Counted from the first letter of the stretch, positions 25,072 through 34,700 are shown. The stretch: DNA of 41,598 nt from JBPCQA01 sp050998615 (GCA_050998615.1 JBPCQA010000038.1:1-41598), one strand, 5' to 3'. Notes: a model not told the origin generated them from the sequence alone. Numbers and translations are program-made.

Positions 25072-25368
25072 CTAGCTTCCGGGCCATTCACCGGTCCACC
25101 GCTCAAATACCCGAGCTCCGCCGCGGTCGATCGCGGTCTTGATGACCGAGTAGACGGCCCCTTGAACCAAGGCGGCAATCAGGATTTGTTTGAGCGGATA
25201 CTCCGACTGCAAGGCACCCGGCGCGTCGGCGTGCTCACCCGGTGTGGCGCGCTTCCAAACCTGCTTGAACACCTGACCGGCAATGAGACCGCCGACCACG
25301 CTGCTGGCCAGCCCAACCGGCCGATAGAGCAGTTGGGCGGACTTGCTGGCCTGCTTTTCACCGGGCAT
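25072..25368 (-). CDS. DUF4235 family membrane protein
   Basis: This is a 98-residue protein with two hydrophobic helices (VGLASSVVGGLIAGQVFKQVW and LKQILIAALVQGAVYSVIKTAI), the DUF4235 pattern. The ATG at 25368 is set by GGAGG 6 bases upstream; the longer open frame has no support. It is the first gene of the cluster DUF4235 - holin-like - DUF3618 - DUF2231/Rieske. No role is known; the cluster suggests membrane maintenance. Confidence 0.87.
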   Translation of the reverse strand: MPGEKQASKSAQLLYRPVGLASSVVGGLIAGQVFKQVWKRATPGEHADAPGALQSEYPLKQILIAALVQGAVYSVIKTAIDRGGARVFERWTGEWPGS

Positions 25369-25611
25369 GTCGTTCCTCCAGACAACGCGATCCTTGGCGG
25401 CACCACAATATGGGCAATATAGCGAAGCTGATGCGACGGGTACCCCGACGCCACTGTGGCAAACCTGCAGCGGCCGGGAGAGTAGCCGCGGCGGCAGTTG
25501 CCGACCGCCGGTGCGGGCGCTGCAAGCCACCACGGTCGGCGTACGCTGACCCAACGGCGCGCCACGTCATACCACATCAAACACACCCGCGACCTTGGAG
25601 TGACAACAGCC

Positions 25612-27549
25612 ATGCCAGCCGAGTCCCTCTTCTGGAAGCTCGAGCCGCTGCTGCCTACGGTGCAAAAGCCGATCCAGTACGTCGGTGGCGAGCTCAACTC
25701 CACGACCAAGGACTGGGACAGCGTCGCTGTCCGGTGGGCGTTGATGTACCCCGACGCCTACGAGGTCGGGCTGCCCAATCAGGGCGTGCAGATCCTCTAC
25801 GAGATCTTGAACGAACGCGACGACGTCCTCGCCGAGCGCACGTATGCGGTGTTTCCCGACATGGAGCGGGCAATGCGCGAACACCACATTCCGCAGTTCA
25901 CGGTCGACGGTCACCGGGCGGTCGGGGACTTCGACGTGCTCGGGCTGTCGTTTTCCACCGAGCTGGGCTACACCAACATGTTGACCGCGCTGGATCTAGC
26001 GGGCATCCCGCTGCATTCGGTCGACCGAGACGACACCCACCCGATTGTGCTCGCGGGGGGACATGCGGCGTTCAATCCCGAGCCGATCGCCGACTTCCTT
26101 GACGCCGCAGTGCTCGGGGACGGCGAGGAGGTGGTGCTCGCGATCACCGACGTCGTCCGCGAGTGGAAGCACGAGGGATGCCCGGGCGGGCGTGACGAGC
26201 TGCTGATGCGGTTGGCGGCTTCCGGCGGCGTCTACGTGCCGAAGTTCTACGACGTCGATTATCTTCCCGATGGGCGCATCAAACGAGTCGCGCCGAACAG
26301 GTCCGGCGTGCCGTTTCGCGTTCACAAGCACACGTTGATGGATTTGGACCAGTGGCCATACCCACGCAAACCGCTCGTCCCGTTGGCCGAGACGGTGCAC
26401 GAGCGCTACTCGGTCGAGATCTTTCGGGGGTGCACGCGTGGCTGCCGGTTCTGTCAGGCAGGGATGATCACCCGGCCGGTGCGGGAGCGCTCGATCTCCA
26501 CCATCGGCGACATGGTCGAAGGCGGCATCCGCGGGTCCGGCTTCGAGGAAGTCGGCTTGTTGTCGCTGTCGTCGGCCGACCACAGTGAAATTGGTGAGAT
26601 CACCAAAGGGCTCGCGGACCGTTACGACGGCACCAACGTGTCGCTGTCCCTGCCGTCGACGCGGGTCGACGCGTTCAACGTCACGCTCGCCAATGAGCTT
26701 TCGCGTAACGGCCGGCGCTCGGGGCTGACGTTCGCCCCGGAGGGGGGCTCGGCGCGGCTGCGCAAGGTGATCAACAAGATGGTGTCCGAAGACGACCTCA
26801 TCCGTACGGTGGCCGCGGCGTACTCGAATGGCTGGCGTCAGGTGAAGCTCTACTTCATGTGCGGGCTGCCGACCGAGACCGACGAGGACGTGCTCGCGAT
26901 CGCGGACCTGGCCAAGCGGGTCATCGCCACCGGACGAGAGGTGTCGGGTCGGCGCGACATTCGTTGCACGGTGTCGATTGGTGGCTTCGTGCCAAAGCCG
27001 CACACTCCATTCCAGTGGGCGGCACAACTCGACCACGAGACGACCGACTCGCGACTGCAGCAGTTGCGCGACGTCGTACGTCGCGACAAGCAGTTCGGGC
27101 GCGCCATCGGATTTCGCTACCACGATGGCAAGCCAGGCATCATCGAGGGCCTGTTGTCGCGCGGCGACCGACGCGTCGGCGGGATCATCGAGGCAGTCTG
27201 GCGTGATGGCGGCCGCTTCGACGGGTGGAGCGAACACTTCTCGTTCGACCGGTGGATCGACTGCGCGGATCGGGCATTGATCGGCGAAACCGTCGACCTT
27301 GACTGGTTCACGACCCGGGAGCGGGAAAACGCCGAGGTGCTGCCATGGGACCACCTCGACTCTGGCCTGGATCGCGACTGGCTGTGGGAGGACTGGCAAG
27401 ATGCGATCAACGAAGTGGAAGTCGACGACTGCCGCTGGACGCCGTGCTTCGACTGCGGGGTCTGCCCGGAGATGGGCACCGAAATCCAGGTGGGGCCTAC
27501 CGGCAAGCAGCTGCTGCCCCTCTCCGTTTCTAGAGAGCGCACCGACTAG
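25612..27549 (+). CDS. TIGR03960 family B12-binding-type radical SAM protein
   Basis: This is a radical SAM enzyme of 645 residues. The 4Fe-4S cluster motif is CTRGCRFC (C274, C278, C281), preceded by an N-terminal B12-binding-like domain (VALMYPDAYEVGLPN, LGLSFSTELGYTNML). The family (TIGR03960) normally travels with TIGR03936/DUF2344 and the two are fused in some bacteria; the natural substrate is unknown, but linkage to RNase E and L21/L27 hints at RNA or ribosome modification. The C-terminus has three cysteines (PCFDCGVCPEMG), perhaps a second cluster site. The ATG at 25612 is preceded by GGAG; a GTG at 25600 is possible. Its usual partner lies 3.2 kb further on. Confidence 0.93.
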   Translation: MPAESLFWKLEPLLPTVQKPIQYVGGELNSTTKDWDSVAVRWALMYPDAYEVGLPNQGVQILYEILNERDDVLAERTYAVFPDMERAMREHHIPQFTVDGHRAVGDFDVLGLSFSTELGYTNMLTALDLAGIPLHSVDRDDTHPIVLAGGHAAFNPEPIADFLDAAVLGDGEEVVLAITDVVREWKHEGCPGGRDELLMRLAASGGVYVPKFYDVDYLPDGRIKRVAPNRSGVPFRVHKHTLMDLDQWPYPRKPLVPLAETVHERYSVEIFRGCTRGCRFCQAGMITRPVRERSISTIGDMVEGGIRGSGFEEVGLLSLSSADHSEIGEITKGLADRYDGTNVSLSLPSTRVDAFNVTLANELSRNGRRSGLTFAPEGGSARLRKVINKMVSEDDLIRTVAAAYSNGWRQVKLYFMCGLPTETDEDVLAIADLAKRVIATGREVSGRRDIRCTVSIGGFVPKPHTPFQWAAQLDHETTDSRLQQLRDVVRRDKQFGRAIGFRYHDGKPGIIEGLLSRGDRRVGGIIEAVWRDGGRFDGWSEHFSFDRWIDCADRALIGETVDLDWFTTRERENAEVLPWDHLDSGLDRDWLWEDWQDAINEVEVDDCRWTPCFDCGVCPEMGTEIQVGPTGKQLLPLSVSRERTD

Positions 27550-27599
27550 GAGGCCACTCGAGCCCGGGTTGTCGAGGGGCGGCGGTACGTTCGGCGCTA

Positions 27600-27725
27600 T
27601 GACGACGACGTACGACATCGTGACCCACCGGCATCGACGACGACGACTTCCAGGTCGACTTCGCCGCCTGGTTCGAGCGCGCAGCTAATCAGCGCGGGAC
27701 GTTGATAGCCGAGCTCAACGGGTGA
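27600..27725 (+). pseudogene. Remnant of a GNAT acetyltransferase gene
   Basis: An ATG at 27600 begins MTTTYDIVT, and after a frame change the sequence continues GIDDDDFQVDFAAWFERAANQ, then RGTLIAELNG and a stop at 27723. The second part fits the early helix-strand region of GNAT proteins (xFxxDFAAWxxR...AEVDG). The rest of the fold is missing. The piece is read as a decayed, internally deleted gene. Confidence 0.4.
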
Positions 27726-27746
27726 GGTAGGCGGCCGGCTGCCAAG

Positions 27747-28304
27747 ATGGTTGCCATGGCCACGGCTCATAACGAACTCATCGCCGATTCCTGGTTCCCG
27801 TTTGCTGGGGACATCACCGTCAAGCCGCTAGACGAGCGGGTCGTTCCAGAGCCACCACGCCATGGCCTGAGGTCAGCGGAGTGCGACGCTTGTCAGCGCA
27901 GCGACGACACGTTCGTCTGGACAGACGCCCATTGGCGGCTGGCGCCGTACCTGCCCACCCAGATTCCCGGGATTGTGCTTCTGCAGACTCGCGACCATCA
28001 CGACTCGTACGCCGACCTGCCCGTCGGGCTGCTCGCCGAGATCGGTGCGATGACCGCGCGGGTCGAACGCGCCCTGCTCGGACTCGAGGACGTGGCCCGG
28101 GTTCACGTGAACCGCTGGGGGGACGGCGGCGCGCACTTCCATCTGTGGTTCATGCCGCGTCCACTCGGCATGTTGCAACTGCGCGGATCGATGCTGCCGA
28201 TGTGGCTCGACGTGCTGCCCGACCTGGACGAGGCACAGGCCAACCAGGCCTTGAGCCGGATCGCCACCGCGATGGCCGTCGATGGCGGCACTCCTCACCT
28301 GTAG
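27747..28304 (+). CDS. HIT-like domain protein
   Basis: The protein has 185 residues. The catalytic-type histidine motif is GGAHFHLWFMPRP, which corresponds to the H-x-H core of the HIT superfamily of nucleotidyl hydrolases and transferases. It is preceded by a segment with CDAC (C46, C49) and DAHWRLAPYLP, as in GalT/HIT-like proteins with a zinc site. The substrate is unknown. A second ATG at 27756 could be used. It belongs to the accessory block between the radical SAM protein and DUF2344. Confidence 0.75.
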   Translation: MVAMATAHNELIADSWFPFAGDITVKPLDERVVPEPPRHGLRSAECDACQRSDDTFVWTDAHWRLAPYLPTQIPGIVLLQTRDHHDSYADLPVGLLAEIGAMTARVERALLGLEDVARVHVNRWGDGGAHFHLWFMPRPLGMLQLRGSMLPMWLDVLPDLDEAQANQALSRIATAMAVDGGTPHL

Positions 28305-28310
28305 ATGCAG

Positions 28311-28316
28311 TATCAT
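28311..28316 (+). promoter_or_regulatory. -10 box of the vapBC operon, leaderless arrangement
   Basis: TATCAT (28311-28316) ends 7 bases before the ATG of vapB, so transcripts would begin at or next to the start codon. There is no ribosome site. No convincing -35 was seen. Direct GATGCA repeats (28303 and 28319) flank the box and could be operator half-sites for the antitoxin. Confidence 0.4.
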
Positions 28317-28323
28317 CAGATGC

Positions 28324-28566
28324 ATGCGCACAACTCTGAGCATCGACGATGACGTCTTGTTTGCCGTGCAGGAACGGGCACGGCGTGAAAAGCGCACGGC
28401 GGGGCGGGTGTTGTCCGACCTCGCCCGGCAGGCGCTGACCGGACAACTCCAGCAACCGGCCGACCATCGACGCGGTGGGCGTCACGGCTTTGCACCCCTA
28501 CCGCACCGGGGCGCCGCCATTTCCAATGCGCTGATCGACCGGCTCCGAGAAGATGAACCCGAGTGA
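28324..28566 (+). CDS. vapB: Antitoxin of a VapBC toxin-antitoxin pair
   Basis: This is an 80-residue ribbon-helix-helix-type antitoxin. The N-terminus MRTTLSIDDDVLFAVQERAR followed by ARQALTG is the DNA-binding part that would repress the operon. The C-terminal tail would neutralise the toxin. The stop overlaps the start of vapC by 4 bases (GTGA), as usual for such pairs. The ATG at 28324 fits the leaderless -10 box. Confidence 0.85.
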   Translation: MRTTLSIDDDVLFAVQERARREKRTAGRVLSDLARQALTGQLQQPADHRRGGRHGFAPLPHRGAAISNALIDRLREDEPE

Positions 28567-28994
28567 GGCGGGCGCTGCTCGACATCAATGTTCTCCTGGC
28601 GTTGCTAGACAGCGACCACGTCGACCACCGCCGCGCCCAAGACTGGCTCGAAGGCGGGATCGAGCCCGGGTGGGCATCATGCGCTATCACCGAGAACGGC
28701 TTTGTGCGCATCATTAGCCAGCCGCGCTATCCGAGCCCCATCTCGCCTGCAGAGGCCATCGAGCTGTTGAGGGGAGCGTGCGACAGTGGCCCTCACGAGT
28801 TTTGGACCTGCGAGGTCAGCCTGCTGGACGCCCGAATCGTGGACCGCTCCCGTTTGCATGGTCCACGTCAGGTCACGGACGCATACTTGCTCGCCCTGGC
28901 CATCGTGCGCCACGGGCGCTTCGTCACCTTCGACCGTTCGCTGTCCAGTGCAGCGGTCAAGGGCGCCCGCGGGGAACACCTGACATACCTGTAG
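28563..28994 (+). CDS. vapC: PIN domain toxin VapC
   Basis: The PIN-fold ribonuclease of the pair has 143 residues. The acidic active-site residues are visible: D7 (LLDINVLLALLD), E44 (AITENGFVR), D106 (QVTDAYLLALA) and D124 (VTFDRSL). The overall pattern corresponds to the Mtu PIN family (TIGR00028). It would cleave RNA, probably tRNA or rRNA, when the antitoxin is lost. The GTG start overlaps the antitoxin stop. Confidence 0.88.
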   Translation: MRRALLDINVLLALLDSDHVDHRRAQDWLEGGIEPGWASCAITENGFVRIISQPRYPSPISPAEAIELLRGACDSGPHEFWTCEVSLLDARIVDRSRLHGPRQVTDAYLLALAIVRHGRFVTFDRSLSSAAVKGARGEHLTYL

Positions 28995-29066
28995 ACCCTT
29001 TCGCTATGGCAGCTCATCGCCTCGCCACACCGCTGCCAGCTGCGCCACGCAGTCTTGCTAGGCGGT

Positions 29067-30431
29067 CTATTTCACGGCGGCAGCTACTTGTTGCCCGGCG
29101 AGCTCGTCCTCCAGGAAGCGCGGGCGTGCCACGAGCACTCCAGCCATCACCTGCGGTGCGAGGAGCACGATGAGCGCGATCAACGGCACAGTCCAGCCGC
29201 CGGTCGCGCCGTACACCGCGCCCACCATGAACGGCCCCACGGCCGCGATCAGATAACCCACGCTTTGAGTGAACCCTGAGAGCGCCGCGGTGCCGTCGGC
29301 GGTGCGAGCACGGAGCCCGATCAGGGTCAGCACCAGGGGGAACATGCCGGTCCCCAACCCGATCAGCAGCGCCCAAGCCAACGCTCCCTGGGTCGGCCAC
29401 ACAATCAGCCCCACGTAGCCCAGCGCATACGAAAGACAGAGGGCGAGGATCAACGGGGTTTGGCTGGTACGTCGCACCGCGAGCGACGGAATCGCGAACG
29501 AGATCGGGATGCTGATTCCGGTGGCGACTCCCAACAGCAGACCGGCGGTTGGTGCCGAGAAGCCCGCGTCACGGTAAACCTGCGGCAGCCAGCCGAAGAC
29601 GGCGTACGCCTGCAGCGACTGAGCGCCGAAGAAGACCGCCATCGCCCAAGCCAGCGACGAGTGCATCACCGCACGGGTCGGGACGGCGTCGTGCCGGCCC
29701 ACCTGCGGTTTGACGTCGTGCTTGACTAGGCCGCTCCACGGGATTGCCGCGATCATCGCGACCAGCGCCCAGGCAATCAGACCACCTCGCCAAGAGCCGG
29801 TGTCTTGCGCGATCGGAACCGTCAAGACCGACGCCGCGGTGAGCCCAATTGCCAGCGCGGTGGTGTAAATGGATGTCAAGAGGCCCACCCGATCGGGGAA
29901 ATGCTGCTTGACCAGCGAGGGCAGCAGCACGTTCGCGGTGGCCATGCCGGCCAGCGCGGGGATCGTGGCGGCGATGAAAGTGGCCGAGTTGTCAGCATGG
30001 GCACGCAGTGCCATCCCGGCGGCGGCCAACGCCAGCGAAACCAAGATCACACGGTGCATCCCGAGCGTTCTGGCACACCACGGCGCTAGCGCACCGAACA
30101 CCGCGAAGCACAGCACGGGCAGCGTCGTAACGACACCGGCGGTCGTCGACCCCATCCCCAGTCCGCGCCTGATGTCGTCGAGGACCGGACCGACGCTTAT
30201 CGCGGCCGGCCGCAGGTTGAATGCGAGGACGACCAAGCTGATCGCGATGAACACCTGACGGCGACGGCGTGTGGGCACAGTCAACCACCCATCCTCTCTG
30301 CCGTTCCGGTCGGTATCGCGACGCGGATTGGCATCACCCGGCTCGCGGCCCTCGCCGTCCAACGGCCGTCGCACGTTAACCCGCGATTGCCTCCCGACGT
30401 GTGCGAGCAGGGAGTCCTCGTCATCACTCAC
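29067..30431 (-). CDS. CynX/NimT family MFS transporter
   Basis: This 454-residue carrier has about 12 membrane helices. The first helix has FNLRPAAISVGPVLDDIRRGLG, the hallmark of the CynX/NimT group (cyanate or 2-nitroimidazole transporters), and the second half has PLVLTLIGLRARTADGTAALSGFTQS. A hydrophilic, charged N-terminal extension of about 57 residues precedes the first helix and is unusual for the family; a start further in (for example the GTG of VPTRRRRQ) may be the true one. The transported molecule is not predictable. Confidence 0.88.
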   Translation of the reverse strand: MSDDEDSLLAHVGRQSRVNVRRPLDGEGREPGDANPRRDTDRNGREDGWLTVPTRRRRQVFIAISLVVLAFNLRPAAISVGPVLDDIRRGLGMGSTTAGVVTTLPVLCFAVFGALAPWCARTLGMHRVILVSLALAAAGMALRAHADNSATFIAATIPALAGMATANVLLPSLVKQHFPDRVGLLTSIYTTALAIGLTAASVLTVPIAQDTGSWRGGLIAWALVAMIAAIPWSGLVKHDVKPQVGRHDAVPTRAVMHSSLAWAMAVFFGAQSLQAYAVFGWLPQVYRDAGFSAPTAGLLLGVATGISIPISFAIPSLAVRRTSQTPLILALCLSYALGYVGLIVWPTQGALAWALLIGLGTGMFPLVLTLIGLRARTADGTAALSGFTQSVGYLIAAVGPFMVGAVYGATGGWTVPLIALIVLLAPQVMAGVLVARPRFLEDELAGQQVAAAVK

Positions 30432-30442
30432 TGAAGAAGACC

Positions 30443-30649
30443 ATGACCCGAGGACAGTACTACTCCCGCGTCATGCCGTCCGCCGCGATCATCTATGTCA
30501 TCGTGCTGATCGCCACCCACGCCAATGTCACCGCCGTGGTGATCGGTGCTTTGGTGTTCGGGCTGATCGCCGTGTCGGCGCCGTGGTTCACAAGTGCTGA
30601 TGCGGCGACCGGGCGCACCCGCAACCGCCATCGAAACCGGAATCGCTAG
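30443..30649 (+). CDS. Small membrane protein
   Basis: This is a 68-residue product with two adjacent hydrophobic helices (MPSAAIIYVIVLIATHANV and TAVVIGALVFGLIAVSAPW) and a basic C-terminus (GRTRNRHRNRNR). The ATG at 30443 has GAAGAA 5 bases upstream. It starts 11 bases from the divergent MFS gene. No family was recognised. Confidence 0.55.
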   Translation: MTRGQYYSRVMPSAAIIYVIVLIATHANVTAVVIGALVFGLIAVSAPWFTSADAATGRTRNRHRNRNR

Positions 30650-30683
30650 GAGCGAGCCGGGGATGACGCCGGGATCGGCCGCG

Positions 30684-30731
30684 CCCGAGCCTCGGCGATA
30701 TCGTTGACCCGAGCCTCGGCGATATCGTTGA
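30684..30731 (+). repeat. Perfect 24-bp tandem repeat before the DUF2344 gene
   Basis: The unit beginning CCCGAGCCTCGGCGATATCG and ending TTGA occurs twice without a mismatch (30684-30707 and 30708-30731) and ends 3 bases before the GTG start at 30735. Each unit holds the 8-base palindrome CGATATCG. It could be a duplicated regulatory site or -10 region (GATATCG) for the gene. Confidence 0.85.
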
Positions 30732-30734
30732 GCG

Positions 30735-31565
30735 GTGCCTGACCAGCCGAGCCAGCAGCCGCCTCCCATACAGAGACTACGGATCCGATACGCCAAGCGA
30801 GGGAGACTTCGCTTCACGAGTCACCGAGACTTCGGCCGGGCGTTCGAGCGTGCAGTACGCCGAGCCGGCCTGCCGATCGCGTACTCCTCCGGTTTCCACC
30901 CTCACCCTCGTATCTCCTACGCCAACGCCGCTCCCACCGGCGCGGCTTCGGAGGCGGAATACCTCGAAATCAATCTCAGCGTTCTGATGCGTCCCGACGA
31001 CGTACGCCTGGCTTTGGACACCGCCCTGCCAGCCGGCCTGGACATCCTCGACGTTGTGGTGGCGGAGGCCAACACGGGGGCGCTGGCAGATCGTCTCGAG
31101 GCGTCCTGCTGGCGCATTGCCTTGCCGGGGGTGCCTGTTGAGGACGCCGAATCCGCGGTAGCGATGTTCCTGTCCCGCGACGCCATCGAGGTGGACCGAA
31201 TGACGAAACGGGGGATCAGAACGTTCGACTGCCGATCAGCCGTCGTGTCGCTTAGAGCCGGCGCCCTATCTGCTTGGGCTCTTGGTGCCCTTGAGGCCGC
31301 TGACGCCGCGGATTCCCAGCCGTGTGCGATACTGGAGCTGGTTGTACGGCATGGGACACCTGCTGTGCGGCCCGACGACATCCTTGCCGGTCTTCGGGAG
31401 ACAGCTGGCCTGGTCGCTCCGGTCCCGCCTTTGCAGACCCGGATCGCCCAGGGGCCGCTTGACCCGCGGGCCGCAGGCGTTGGTGACCCGCTTGACCCTG
31501 ATCGCGACGCGACCACCATGGTTGCGACCGCTGAACGGTCCGGCGCTTCACCTCATGTGACCTGA
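30735..31565 (+). CDS. TIGR03936 family protein (DUF2344, radical SAM partner)
   Basis: The protein has 276 residues. The family pattern is LRIRYAKRGRLRFTSHRDFGRAFERAVRRAGLPIAYSSGFHPHPRISYANAAPTG, which is well conserved. It belongs with the TIGR03960 radical SAM protein (fused in some bacteria) and precedes the RNase E/G and L21/L27 genes, as in other actinobacteria. Function is unknown. The GTG at 30735 has no ribosome site because a tandem repeat directly precedes it. Confidence 0.92.
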   Translation: MPDQPSQQPPPIQRLRIRYAKRGRLRFTSHRDFGRAFERAVRRAGLPIAYSSGFHPHPRISYANAAPTGAASEAEYLEINLSVLMRPDDVRLALDTALPAGLDILDVVVAEANTGALADRLEASCWRIALPGVPVEDAESAVAMFLSRDAIEVDRMTKRGIRTFDCRSAVVSLRAGALSAWALGALEAADAADSQPCAILELVVRHGTPAVRPDDILAGLRETAGLVAPVPPLQTRIAQGPLDPRAAGVGDPLDPDRDATTMVATAERSGASPHVT

Positions 31566-31730
31566 GGGTCAGATGTCGCCGCCGCTCCCAGGCGGCATTG
31601 ACAACCGCGTCACGTGCCCCTGGAAGCATCACCGCAAGCTTGCGTTGCGGTCCGTCAGTCAGTGGCGGCCCAGCAACGACCGACCGCTTCTGCGCGGCGC
31701 CTGGCGCCCGGAGGCACTTGAGGAGCCCAC

Positions 31731-34700
31731 ATGCTCGATGACGAGACAACGTCACCAACCACAGCAACGACCGCAACCGCTCAGCCGGTACGCCGCCCCC
31801 GCCGTCGCTCGGCGAGCCGACCGGCAGGCCCGCCGCAGCCGACCGACGCCGCACCCGACACCCCTGTTACATCGTCGGCCACCATGCCGACTGGCACGCC
31901 GCCGACCGGGCCAGCGACGGCTGACACCACGCCGACCGGCACAACACCGGCTGGCCCGGAACCGACTGGCACGGCGGCGGTAGCTGGCTCACCTCCCCCG
32001 ACGAAGACGGCCGCGAAGCGAACGCCCCGGAAAGCCTCGGCAAAGGCGCAGGCCGCGAAATCGGAGCCAACAAGCCAGCCGAGTCCTGACCCCACGGGCC
32101 CTTCGCTGACCGCCGAAGGCGAAGCCGCCATGGGAGGCCAACCGACAACTGAAGTGCAGCCGAGTCTCGCTGACCGGTCTTCGGAGGGCGGCGCGGCGGC
32201 CGATCGGTTGCCGCCCGCGCTGCATCAGCCGGCATCCGTCGAGCCAGCATCCCGCCGCGCGCCGACGCGCTCGAGTCGCCAGCCGACGAGCACGAGTCGG
32301 GCCAGAAAGCGGTCCACCCCAGCCGTGACTAGCACCGACGAGCCCGCTGCTGCCCAGGAAGCCAGCGATCCCGCCGGTGGGGTGACTGACACCCTGTCTA
32401 ACGCCAGCTCGGACGCCGGAGGAGATAGCGCACCCACCACCGCGGCGCCTTTTGTGCCGTTGTTCCAAGTGCCTGACCCACAAGCGGCCGTGGCTCGACA
32501 GCGAGCCACCACAACCCAAACCCAGGCTGTCGACGGGCAAGGCGTCGAGGCTGCCGCTGGCTCGGATGGCAGCCAAGCCAATGCCGCTGACTCCATAGAG
32601 CACCAGGGTGCTGATGGCGACCAGGGTGGTGCGAGCAGTCGGCGTCGCCGTTCGCGCGGGGGAAGAAGCAGGCGCAAACCGTCCAGCGACGCCGACCCGT
32701 CGGGCTCCGGGCGTGAGGCAGAACAGCAGGCTGAGGGATCCGCCTTGGCCCACACCACCCACCAGGAGCAGCGGTCAGACGCGGCCACCGACAACGCCAA
32801 GTCCGGGGGCCCAGACTCGTCGGAGGCCGCTTCGGCGCCCGTCCAGTCGGGTGACGTTACGCAAAGCGAGACAGGTCGAAGTGAGGCAACGCACGGCGAT
32901 GGCGAGGAGTCGTCGAGTTCCTCGCGTCGGCGCCGCCGTCGCAGGCGCGGCAGCGATGACTCAGGCGAAAGTGACGCCTCACCGGCCGCCACGGTGACGA
33001 AGGCCCGGGAGCCGCGGGCCAAGAAGGAGCCGATCACCAGCGTCGAGGGCTCGACCCGGGTCGAGGCCAAGAAGCAGCGTCGCCGTGAGGGCCGGGACGC
33101 GGGGCGCCGACGCCCCCCGATCTTGAGCGAGTCGGAGTTCTTGGCCCGCCGCGAGTCAGTTGAACGGGTGATGACGATCCGGCAACGCGAAGAGACGACT
33201 CAGATCGCCGTACTCGAAGACAACGTGCTCGTTGAGCACTATGTCGCGCTGGAGTCGCAGAGCTCGCTGATCGGGAATGTCTATCTCGGGCGGGTGCAAA
33301 ACGTGTTGCCGAGCATGGAGGCCGCGTTCATCGACATCGGCAAGGGGCGCAACGCCGTGCTCTATGCGGGTGAGGTCAACTGGTCCTTGCTGGGTGTCAG
33401 CAACTCGGCTCGGCGCATCGAGAACGCGCTCAAACCGGGGCAGGCCGTGATGGTGCAAGTCAGCAAGGATCCGGTCGGTCACAAGGGCGCCCGGCTGACC
33501 AGCCAGATCAGTCTCGCCGGGCGGTATCTCGTCTCGGTGCCCGGTGGCGGCACCAGTGGGATCAGCCGCAAACTTCCCGACACTGAGCGCAACCGGCTCA
33601 AGAATCTGCTGAAGGACATCCTTCCCGACGAGTCCGGCGTGATCATCCGCACCGCCGCCGAAGGCGCCAGCGAGGAGGAACTCACCCGCGACGTCACGCG
33701 ATTGACGGCTCGGTGGGAGGACATCGAGAAGAAGGCGAAGAAGGGGCAGGCGCCACAATTGCTGTACGCCGAGCCGGAAACCACGTTGAAGGTCGTGCGT
33801 GACCTCTTCACCGAAGATTTCGCCAGGTTGGTCATCGCCGGCGACGACGCCTGGGACATGGTCGACGGTTATGTCCAGCATGTCGCGCCCGACCTCGCTG
33901 ATCGGCTCGAGAGGTACGACGGGCGCGGCGACGTCTTCGCCGACTTCCGCGTCGACGAGCAAATCGCCAAGGCGCTGGAGCGCAAGGTGTGGTTGCCGTC
34001 GGGTGGCTCGTTGGTGATCGACCGCACCGAGGCGATGACCGTCGTGGACGTCAACACGGGCAAATTCACCGGATCCGGCGGGAACCTCGAAGAAACCGTC
34101 ACCAAGAACAACCTCGAGGCCGCCGAGGAGATCGTGCGGCAGCTTCGGCTCCGCGACGTCGGCGGCATCATCGTCGTCGACTTCATCGACATGGTGTTGG
34201 AGAGCAACCGCGACCTGGTGCTGCGCCGTCTCGTCGAGTGCCTCGGCCGAGATCGCACCCGCCACCAGGTGGCGGAGGTGACGTCGCTGGGTCTGGTGCA
34301 GATGACCCGCAAACGCATCAGCACCGGGCTGCTCGAGGCGTTCAGCGTGCCATGTGAGGTCTGTCAAGGCAGGGGCGTCGTCATCCAGCACGACCCCGTC
34401 GAGCCGCGAGCACACGACGACCACCCAGGCGGCAGTCGGGGCAAGAGCAGCAGTCGCAGCAGCCGTCCCGGCACGAGTGGCGTCTCAAGCGGCGAGGAGC
34501 ACACTCCCGGGCCTGAACTCCCCACAACCGAACCGGTGGCTGACGAAGCGGAAATGCCTACACTCGAACCCGCTGCCGAGACGGAAACACCTGCGATGCT
34601 CGAATCGGAGACCGCAGACAGCGACGGTGCCGGCGACGGCCAGCCGAAGCCAGACATCGCCGACGCCGCCTCGGCAGCCGAGATGAAGCCAAAGCGCTCG

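Noticed and set aside
25996..27618. Long open frame antisense to the radical SAM gene (540 codons)
   Set aside because: No recognisable domain, no ribosome site, and opposite a conserved gene.
33156..34424. Long open frame antisense to the RNase E/G core (422 codons)
   Set aside because: Shadow of a certain gene; composition of the translated product is not protein-like.
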